Source: a virus
Virus record (IMG/VR): IMGVR_UViG_3300023180_000162
Location: 1-38,005 of that record
DNA: 38,005 nt
Reading direction: 5' to 3' (one strand)
Below the pieces are notes generated by a model. It worked only from the letters and a program-made list of their open reading frames with translations. It was not told the DNA's origin and did no database searches. The translations under genes and the position numbers were made by a program. Shown in pieces: positions 31,467 to 38,005 of the stretch (position 1 is its first letter; each line of letters starts with the position of its first letter).

Positions 31467-33455
31467 TTAAACTCTGCGGGGGACTACTTCATCGAAGCTA
31501 ACACCACTACGGGTAGCAACGAATGTAAGGGTGATGAAGTTGATCGAGCGTGCTGGCTTGATGTAGATCTCAGCCACAAACTCGTTAGCATCAATCACTG
31601 CTGTAGTGTTGTTTGATGCATCACAAACCACCAGGAAATCAGTTACACCGCGACGAGCTTGAATCTCGCGCAGGAATGGTTCAACAACATTGTTGAAGTT
31701 GTTTCTGGTGAACTCGTCGTTCAGTTCAAACAGGACTCCCTTCGCAGCATTGCTAATAGTCTTCTCAACGACGAGGAAGAGGCGACGAACATTGATGCGA
31801 TCAAAAGCAGATGGTGAAGCGAGAGCGGTCTTGTCACCGAAGAGGATGATGCCCTGACCAGGCAGGCTGGTAACAGGGTTGATGCGTGCCTGATAAAGGG
31901 CATCGCGCTCAGATCTCTTAGGCGAATAAGCAAGCTTGATAGCATTGCGAATGGCACCACGGTTCAAACCAGCAGGAGAGAACCAAGGATCACCATTGGC
32001 TGTAGTAGCAGCGCAGAGACCAGCAACGTCACCGTTACATGGGACCCAGCGATACTTATCATTGAAGCGATCATAAACATACTTCCAACCAGCATCGAAT
32101 ACACCATAAGAGGTGGATTGGAGTTGATCGAAGTAGTTGATCATGTTGTTGGTAGCGGTCATGCTATCCGAAACACCAACAACGTCAGTGCGGTGAGCGG
32201 AAACAAAACCGATACAATCTTTTCTAGCAGAAGCAATCTGAAGAACTCGTGCTGCCTTAGCCAGGGAAGCAGTTCTGCTCGAACCAGAATCACCCATCAG
32301 CAGGTAATCAACGGCGACAGTCTCAGCGTCGGAGAGCAGATCGTAACCAGCCAGAACCTCAGAATCGCTCAGGTTGTAGGCGTCGGCACCAGCAGAGAGG
32401 ACGTAGTTTACTCTACCGATAACATCGAAGGTTGTGCCAGAAGTAGCGCCGAGGTTACCACCACCAGTCGCAAAAGCGTTGGCGGAAATATCCCAGACAT
32501 CATCTTCGTGCTTGCCCCAGTAAACGTAGGCAGAACCGTTCTTGATGTTACCAGGATAGTAGTTAGAAGATCCTTCAGTGGTCTTAGCATCAGATGCCTT
32601 GGAGCCATAGAGGAACTTCTCAAGGACAGTCAGAGGAGTGCCAGTTACACCACCGTCAACGTCATAGACTACAGCGTGGATTTCATCGAAAGCGCCACCG
32701 CGATCTCCAACATACAGGGAGGTGCCAGGGCGACCAGCGAGTTGGTTCCAGCGAAGACCAGGATAAATTTCCTGCTCACTGTACCAATCCATCTCCGAAG
32801 AAATCGTTACATCTGGATCGGAACCATCATCGAGAGAGTCACCACCATTAGCAGAAGCAGTCCAACGACCACCAGTTGCCCAGATGATAGACAGTCTGCG
32901 GGCGTTAGCATCCCAGGCATGAACATAAGCAGTCTTGGTAGCAGCTGCGTTCGCGATCAAATCGCCAGGGTTGATCGTTGCGACAGGTGTTGTAGCCAAG
33001 TACAGGTTCTGATCAGCGCCACGATCAATAGTAGCGACTCTCAGGGAATTGCCATATGTGCCAGATTCCTTAGCAGCATATTCCCAGGCATTAGTGTTAG
33101 CACCAGTGGGGAAGTAGAAGTTACCTTCGTAGTCAGCTTCGTTCTCAATCAGAACGCCAGTGCCGCCTACGCGGGCATTAAGGAGTCCAGTACCAGCAGC
33201 ACGAACAACGTCAAGAACGCCGCCATAGGAAAGGAAACTAGAAGCTACCCACCACGTACCAGCATTGGAATCGTTGGGTTGACCAAAAACGTTAAGGAGG
33301 TCAGACTCGCTAGAGACTCTTGTTGGGACACCTACAGGTCCTTTCTGAAACGCGCCAACGATGGCGCCAACATTAGTTTCTACAGTCTCGACGGATCCAA
33401 GAGTTAGGTCTCTCTCTTGAATCGCTACTCCTGGCGAGAGAAGCGTGCTAGCCAT
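31467..33455 (-). CDS. gp18: Contractile tail sheath protein gp18
   Basis: Tail sheath of the contractile injection machine, 662 aa (T4 659). N-terminal SPGVAIQERDLTLGSVET and AIVGAFQKGPVG are the sheath start; the C-terminal domain includes FGDKTALASPSAFDRINVRR and LFLVVEKTISNAAKGVLFEL, the conserved region that contacts the tube. The middle (about 100-400) is variable, as usual. Strong AGGAG site upstream and AATAAATA at 33496-33503. Confidence 0.96.
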   Translation of the reverse strand: MASTLLSPGVAIQERDLTLGSVETVETNVGAIVGAFQKGPVGVPTRVSSESDLLNVFGQPNDSNAGTWWVASSFLSYGGVLDVVRAAGTGLLNARVGGTGVLIENEADYEGNFYFPTGANTNAWEYAAKESGTYGNSLRVATIDRGADQNLYLATTPVATINPGDLIANAAATKTAYVHAWDANARRLSIIWATGGRWTASANGGDSLDDGSDPDVTISSEMDWYSEQEIYPGLRWNQLAGRPGTSLYVGDRGGAFDEIHAVVYDVDGGVTGTPLTVLEKFLYGSKASDAKTTEGSSNYYPGNIKNGSAYVYWGKHEDDVWDISANAFATGGGNLGATSGTTFDVIGRVNYVLSAGADAYNLSDSEVLAGYDLLSDAETVAVDYLLMGDSGSSRTASLAKAARVLQIASARKDCIGFVSAHRTDVVGVSDSMTATNNMINYFDQLQSTSYGVFDAGWKYVYDRFNDKYRWVPCNGDVAGLCAATTANGDPWFSPAGLNRGAIRNAIKLAYSPKRSERDALYQARINPVTSLPGQGIILFGDKTALASPSAFDRINVRRLFLVVEKTISNAAKGVLFELNDEFTRNNFNNVVEPFLREIQARRGVTDFLVVCDASNNTTAVIDANEFVAEIYIKPARSINFITLTFVATRSGVSFDEVVPRRV

Positions 33456-33495
33456 GCGTGGTACTCCTGATGAAAGATTTCAATTTGTCTAAAAT

Positions 33496-33503
33496 TATTT
33501 ATT
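33496..33503 (-). promoter_or_regulatory. Late-promoter-like AATAAATA before gp18
   Basis: AATAAATA on the minus strand in the 60-nt gap between gp17 and gp18, 40 nt before the gp18 ATG. One mismatch from the T4 late consensus; distance similar to the gp22 late promoter. Confidence 0.6.
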
Positions 33504-33515
33504 AAAATCACAGTC

Positions 33516-35198
33516 TCAACGGAACTCCCACATGAATGATCTGTCACCATACTCATCTAGGTTCCATCTAGACTCACTATCTGTCATATCAGCAGTCCAG
33601 ATGTTACCTTCCGTATCAACAATTTGCTCTTCATCATCAATACCATTTAGGATAAATCCAAATGGCGCCATGTCTTGTTCAATTTGATTCTTCTGTTCTT
33701 CATAGATGCGCTTACGGATATCTTGATCCGTCATCTCTTTGAAGTATTCTTGCTGAACAAGCCAGGCAAAAATAACCAGGCACATAACTAGGTCATCATT
33801 ATGACCTTCATCAGCCTCAAATGATTGCTTGTTTTGGATGAAAGTTGTCAACTCTGAAATGATATTGTAGTCTTTGACCAGTAACTTATCATCTTCAATC
33901 AGGGTCTTAAGGTTAGAGCATCCTTGCGCTTTGACAGTCTTAGACATCTTGACACCCATCTGTGTCTTACCACCAGAGAATCCATGTCCAACAATCTGAC
34001 CAGCACGCCCACGCATAGCGCACATCAATACATTTTCATACTCAATGTCATAGTGAAGCATAGAAGCAACTGCCTCACCAATGTCATTAACCTCTACTAA
34101 TACGTAAGCGTTATTATAACTTGACGCAACTCTTTGAATAACATTCGGTAAGAGCATAGGTCTAATGTCATGATCCCTATACTTTGCCACCAATGCCCAT
34201 GGAGCCTGTGTAATGTCTATAACTACAAACGCACTATAGTCCTGTGATAATCCACGAGACACGTCAACGCACACGATATAGTCATGGTTTTCCACAGCAT
34301 TTTGATATACATCCAAACCTTTATGGCTTGTGATGGGATCATCGTAAACTAGCGTTCTTAATTTAGAAGCATGGATCAGTGTATCAACAGATCCTAAGAA
34401 CTCACACTCAAATTCCTGAGTGAACTGTCGTTCTGATGTGTTAGCAATAGTGGTCTTCTTCCACTCCGCATCTCTTCCTGGTACAAGTGACCAGTGAACC
34501 TCAGTCCAAGTATATCCGTTTCTACCTTTCTGTGCGTCCACCCACAACTTGTAGAAGTGGTTCATTCCATTTGGGGTGGAGATGATGATGACTTTTGTGC
34601 TTTTACCAGAAGTAATAGTAGGATAAACAGAGGCAAAGAATTGCTCCGCAATATGGTTTGGAATGAACGCAAACTCATCGAGGAAGATGATGTTAAACGA
34701 CATGCCTCGGATAGCAGACGCAGATGTAGAAGCTGCCAGTATCTTACTGCCATTCTCAAGCTCCATCGATCCTTTGTTATAGACCACTATACCCTGTTGC
34801 ATCCACAATGGCAACTGCTCGTAAGCCAACTGTAATCTTCCCAGCAGGTCGCGGGCAGTGGACAGTTTGTTTGCCAGGATACCGATGTTTACGTTGTCAT
34901 TAAACAAGGCATAGTGAAGTAGGTACGACACACAGGTAGTAGACTTACCAGTCTGTCGCGGCAACTTTGCGATATTAAATCTATTCTCGTGGAAATTCTT
35001 GATAAGATCTTTCTGGAAATCCCACATCTTAAACGGCACGACGCCCTCGTCAAGAGAGATAATCTTGACATAGTTCATCGCAAAGTATACGGGATCTTCC
35101 TTACACTTCAGGTATTCTTCAATCTGTTCTTTAGTGAACTCAATGGCAGTCCCAACCTTTTTGAGGTTGGGATTACCAAGATAAAAATCTTGAGACAT
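33516..35198 (-). CDS. gp17: Terminase large subunit gp17
   Basis: DNA packaging motor, ATPase plus nuclease. 560 aa (T4 610). Walker A-type PRQTGKST is at 80-87, Walker B FNIIFLDE at 168-175, and ISTPNG is the coupling motif. The C-terminal RNase H-like nuclease begins at CVDVSRGLSQDYSAF with D312 as a catalytic candidate. The ATG shares a base with the fibre gene stop (TAATG). The small terminase gp16 is not in this window. Confidence 0.96.
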   Translation of the reverse strand: MSQDFYLGNPNLKKVGTAIEFTKEQIEEYLKCKEDPVYFAMNYVKIISLDEGVVPFKMWDFQKDLIKNFHENRFNIAKLPRQTGKSTTCVSYLLHYALFNDNVNIGILANKLSTARDLLGRLQLAYEQLPLWMQQGIVVYNKGSMELENGSKILAASTSASAIRGMSFNIIFLDEFAFIPNHIAEQFFASVYPTITSGKSTKVIIISTPNGMNHFYKLWVDAQKGRNGYTWTEVHWSLVPGRDAEWKKTTIANTSERQFTQEFECEFLGSVDTLIHASKLRTLVYDDPITSHKGLDVYQNAVENHDYIVCVDVSRGLSQDYSAFVVIDITQAPWALVAKYRDHDIRPMLLPNVIQRVASSYNNAYVLVEVNDIGEAVASMLHYDIEYENVLMCAMRGRAGQIVGHGFSGGKTQMGVKMSKTVKAQGCSNLKTLIEDDKLLVKDYNIISELTTFIQNKQSFEADEGHNDDLVMCLVIFAWLVQQEYFKEMTDQDIRKRIYEEQKNQIEQDMAPFGFILNGIDDEEQIVDTEGNIWTADMTDSESRWNLDEYGDRSFMWEFR

Positions 35199-38005
35199 TA
35201 TGCGGAAGTTCTATATGTAAAATCAACAAACACGGTACCGAGACCAATAGCACAGTTGCTAGAGCTAATCAGAGAACCTCTCTGATAGTCAGCGTTCAAA
35301 CCTTGGAGAAGAACGTACTGATTCTGAGAGCCAGCATGAGTAACAATCATATCTCTGGAGTCATCCAAGAAGATTGCCTGAGCAGTATTCAGGAAGTGAC
35401 CAGAATCGTTCTCCATGATGACACGCTGTATAGCATTATCACTACAGGAAACGTCAGGTTGGAATGGCAGTGGGAATCTCAGTTCACCACCAATCAAACT
35501 ATTGTCAAGGATATTGACAACCATCTTGGCATACACATGAACCATTCTACCGACTTTGGTGTAGTAGCCAGTAGAAGTATTTGACATACCCGCTCTGTTT
35601 GTATTGGCAAAGTATGGGGTAGCATCGAAACTACCTTCTTCATAGTGATCAAGGACTTCTCTAGTGGCACCAATAAGTGAGGTTTGGTTACCAAAGTCAA
35701 TACCCTTATCTGCCTGAAGAACGAGGTTACCATTCGAGTTGAATCGAGCGGCTTCAGTGAGGGTACCAAACTGGGATGTCAGGAACTTAATTGCGCCCCC
35801 TTCTTGACCATTGGTAGTAGATTCAACCTCAGCAAAGATACCGCCGTAGTTAACGTTAGCGTTATCAGCAGCGTTTCTACCACGGAAGTCAATACGACCA
35901 GGCTGGTGTCCTACACCGATAGTACCCGACTTGTAGAGAACAAGGTCAGGAGCGGTAGTAGAAGAGTTAGTTGTGTTCTCAATAATGATCTGGTCAGTCG
36001 TGTCACTACCTTTGATGTGGAGTTGACCAGCAGGATCATCAATACCCAAACCAACCAGTTGACCTCTAAGGACAAGAGTGTCATACAGAGCACCAGCATC
36101 CATGGTCTGAAGTCTCATCAGACCTCTTTCGGATCCAGCAGCAGTCAGGTGAATGTCAGTTTGGATGCTTCCATAATATAGGTCGGTGGTATTAGCAGCA
36201 TTTCTGCCACTAAACACGATGGCACCAAGTTGATCAGCAACAGCAGCAGAAGCACTTTCTCTTCTAAGAATGAAGGTGGGACCGAGGAGAGCATCATCAG
36301 CAGCAAAGTTAACAATAGACTGCTCAGCATTTACTGTGTATCCAGATCCTGCGGTGATGCCGATGTTAGACGAGGAGAAGTTGATGTTGCTATCAGAAAC
36401 TTCAAACTCTGGAGTTCCATCGTTGTTTGTATCAATTTCAAACGCGACTTTAGATGTTGCGCTGTTACGCTTACGGAAACCAAACTGGGCAATAATAGAG
36501 CCACCGTTGTTTCTGAAGTCGATGTGACCCAGGTCATTACCATCCGCAACAATAGAGTCAGAGGTAAAGTCAATGCCACTATGCTTGAACGTGATGTTCG
36601 CAGCACTATCTACTGTACCAACGTTGTCTGTGTTCTGGAGAAGCAAAGATCTGGGACCAGCACCACCAGATGTAATATCAGCAAATGTTACATTGGAATT
36701 AGTAGCAACATCTTGACCGATAGAAATCTGACCAGAGACTGCTGAATACGTGACACCAGTGCCACCACTGAGGTGTTGACGAGTTTCAGCAGCAGAGCCA
36801 CCAGTGTAGGTGATGACGCCAGTAGCAGAATCATAAGCGAGAGATCCATCACCACCAAGATCAGTGACAGAAATGTGGGCACGGACTTCGGCAGCGCTGG
36901 GACCAGTATAATCAAACTGACCAGAAGTAGCATTGTAAGTAAGAGAACCGTCTCCACCATTGTCTACAAGCGAGATTGCGCTACGTGCTCTAGCATTAGT
37001 GAAGTAGATATTAGTGCTACCTTCAACAACAGAATCAGTGTCAAACTCAGAAAAATCGACAGCGAGTGTCAGTTGATCGTTAGCATCATCATATGTTTTA
37101 TTGATGCCTGTTCCACCTTGAAGGAGAACCGCTACACGATCATCGACTCTTTCATTAGTGAAGAACAGATTGGTTGGAGATACCGCGGCTTCCGAAATAT
37201 CATCCAGGTCCAACGTAATATTTGCGCTTCCGTTAAAGGAAATGCCATTGATTGTTCTAGCAGTTTCAAGCGTAGTTGCGGTTGAAGCATTACCAGTCAG
37301 GGGACCAGTGATGCTAGCAAACTGTACACTGTCAGAAGTTCCAACGGCTTGACCGATAGCAACTACACCACTGCTGATTGAAACTCCTGTACCACCTGAG
37401 AAATGGGCACGGGTTTCTGCTGCGCTAGGTCCAGTATATGTAAATACACCTGAGGTGGAGTTATAGGCAAAAGATCCGTCACCACCTGCGTCGGTTGCCG
37501 AGACAGCAGCACGCGCTCTGGCGTCTGTGAAGTAGATATTTGTGGGAGTGGCACTCTCTTGGATATTGTCGGTGACGAGAGTAATATCAGCAGTACCGTT
37601 AAAACTAACGCCACTAATGTCGCGAGCAGTTTCAAGCGCAGTAGCTGTAGAAGCATTACCTGTTAACGCCCCCGTAATCGCTGTAATGTTAGCGGCATCA
37701 GCATAGATATTAGCCCAGCGGGTACCCGTGGCACCCAAGTCCCAAGTGCTATCCACGTCAGGATAGATATGCTGATTGAATGTCCAAGCGTCATTGACGT
37801 TGGACCAAAGAATAGTTTTATCTGAGGTTCCCTTAAGAACGATCCCGCCCCCATCGGCTCCAGCATCAGTCGGGGTAGCGGTAGAACCTAGTTCAAATGT
37901 CTTGTCATCAATTGTGACAGTCGTCGAATTCACAGTCGTGGTCGAGCCATTGACTGTGAGATTACCTGTGACTACCAGATCGTTTGGAATGGTTACATCA
38001 TTCGC
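35198..38005 (-). CDS. Large repeat-rich fibre/virion structural protein, 5' end outside window
   Basis: The frame stays open to the last base, so at least 935 aa are seen and the true start is upstream; an internal GTG at 37933 is not the start. The N-terminal part has VTGNLTVNG and VTIDDKTFELG, and a DLGATGTRWANIY stretch common in phage fibre-like proteins. Repeats follow: TGNASTAT.LETAR.I (twice, 366 bp apart) and TG.SAAE.R.H (three times). The C-terminal 150 residues (YEEGSFDATPYF, GYYTKVGRMVHVYAKM, FPLPF) look like a host-facing or trimerising domain. Adjacent to gp17; no receptor is inferable. Confidence 0.82.
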   Translation of the reverse strand, partial: ANDVTIPNDLVVTGNLTVNGSTTTVNSTTVTIDDKTFELGSTATPTDAGADGGGIVLKGTSDKTILWSNVNDAWTFNQHIYPDVDSTWDLGATGTRWANIYADAANITAITGALTGNASTATALETARDISGVSFNGTADITLVTDNIQESATPTNIYFTDARARAAVSATDAGGDGSFAYNSTSGVFTYTGPSAAETRAHFSGGTGVSISSGVVAIGQAVGTSDSVQFASITGPLTGNASTATTLETARTINGISFNGSANITLDLDDISEAAVSPTNLFFTNERVDDRVAVLLQGGTGINKTYDDANDQLTLAVDFSEFDTDSVVEGSTNIYFTNARARSAISLVDNGGDGSLTYNATSGQFDYTGPSAAEVRAHISVTDLGGDGSLAYDSATGVITYTGGSAAETRQHLSGGTGVTYSAVSGQISIGQDVATNSNVTFADITSGGAGPRSLLLQNTDNVGTVDSAANITFKHSGIDFTSDSIVADGNDLGHIDFRNNGGSIIAQFGFRKRNSATSKVAFEIDTNNDGTPEFEVSDSNINFSSSNIGITAGSGYTVNAEQSIVNFAADDALLGPTFILRRESASAAVADQLGAIVFSGRNAANTTDLYYGSIQTDIHLTAAGSERGLMRLQTMDAGALYDTLVLRGQLVGLGIDDPAGQLHIKGSDTTDQIIIENTTNSSTTAPDLVLYKSGTIGVGHQPGRIDFRGRNAADNANVNYGGIFAEVESTTNGQEGGAIKFLTSQFGTLTEAARFNSNGNLVLQADKGIDFGNQTSLIGATREVLDHYEEGSFDATPYFANTNRAGMSNTSTGYYTKVGRMVHVYAKMVVNILDNSLIGGELRFPLPFQPDVSCSDNAIQRVIMENDSGHFLNTAQAIFLDDSRDMIVTHAGSQNQYVLLQGLNADYQRGSLISSSNCAIGLGTVFVDFTYRTSA
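37140..37675 (-). repeat. Tandem-like repeat in the fibre gene
   Basis: Two related blocks of about 55 codons lie 366 bp (122 codons) apart; the 13-mer gcagtttcaagcg is identical at 37260-37272 and 37626-37638. Both encode TGNASTAT, LETAR, SFNG and PTN-FT. The similarity suggests duplication, and could promote recombination or length change between strains. Confidence 0.7.

Noticed and set aside
32118-33407. Plus-strand open frame of 429 codons
   Set aside because: Antisense of the sheath gene; no motif and low-quality composition.
1-38005. Integrase, attachment site, transposon, CRISPR array
   Set aside because: No integrase or transposase motif, no regular short direct repeats with spacers, and no terminal inverted repeats seen in reading both strands.

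Overview
The window is a compact, all-minus-strand segment of a T4-like myovirus (Straboviridae-type core) that infects cyanobacteria. The T4 backbone is unmistakable: gp41, UvsX, gp43, RegA, gp62, gp44, gp45, gp46, gp47, gp55, UvsW, UvsY, gp23, gp22, gp21, gp20, gp19, gp18 and gp17, in the order expected for T4 relatives. The cyanobacterial host is indicated by a ferredoxin-dependent bilin reductase (PebS), CobS, a CobT-like protein, MazG, an Hsp20 and a DUF3110-like protein, all typical of marine cyanomyoviruses. No integrase, transposon, CRISPR array or tRNA gene was found. No gap between genes exceeds about 160 bases.

Reading in the direction of transcription (from high to low coordinates): 38005-25700 is the virion module. 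It holds a repeat-rich fibre/structural protein whose N-terminus lies outside the window, large terminase, sheath, tube, portal, a small acidic core-type protein, prohead protease, scaffold and major capsid. It is punctuated by late-promoter-like TAAATA motifs and closed by a strong UUCG-loop terminator behind gp23. 25620-19050 is recombination and late control: a 50-aa protein, a tail-tube paralogue, UvsY, UvsW, a small Sm-like-looking protein, the late sigma factor gp55 behind a host-type promoter, gp47, a DUF3110-like protein and gp46. 19030-14520 carries small unknown genes, a metallopeptidase/VWA (CobT-like) protein, a 2OG oxygenase and CobS. 14540-8310 is an unbroken chain of overlapping genes: PebS, DUF3310, sliding clamp, clamp loader, Dam methylase, three 2OG oxygenases, RegA. 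8150-7700 is Hsp20, set off by a terminator on each side. 7616-1175 is a second chain starting at a near-perfect sigma70-type promoter: three paralogous small proteins, DNA polymerase, UvsX, a 2OG oxygenase, the gp41 helicase and a 59-aa TTG-start protein. 950-1 holds MazG, a small protein and a sixth, truncated 2OG oxygenase.

The most striking points are: a PebS gene buried in the clamp/clamp-loader operon; six 2OG-Fe(II) oxygenase genes threaded between replication genes; a four-member family of small proteins with a shared GE.V motif; five genes whose -10-like box lies a nearly constant 22-24 nt before the ATG, three of them directly behind a hairpin; and pervasive start/stop overlap (ATGA, GTGA, TTGA, TGATG, TAATG) indicating translational coupling.
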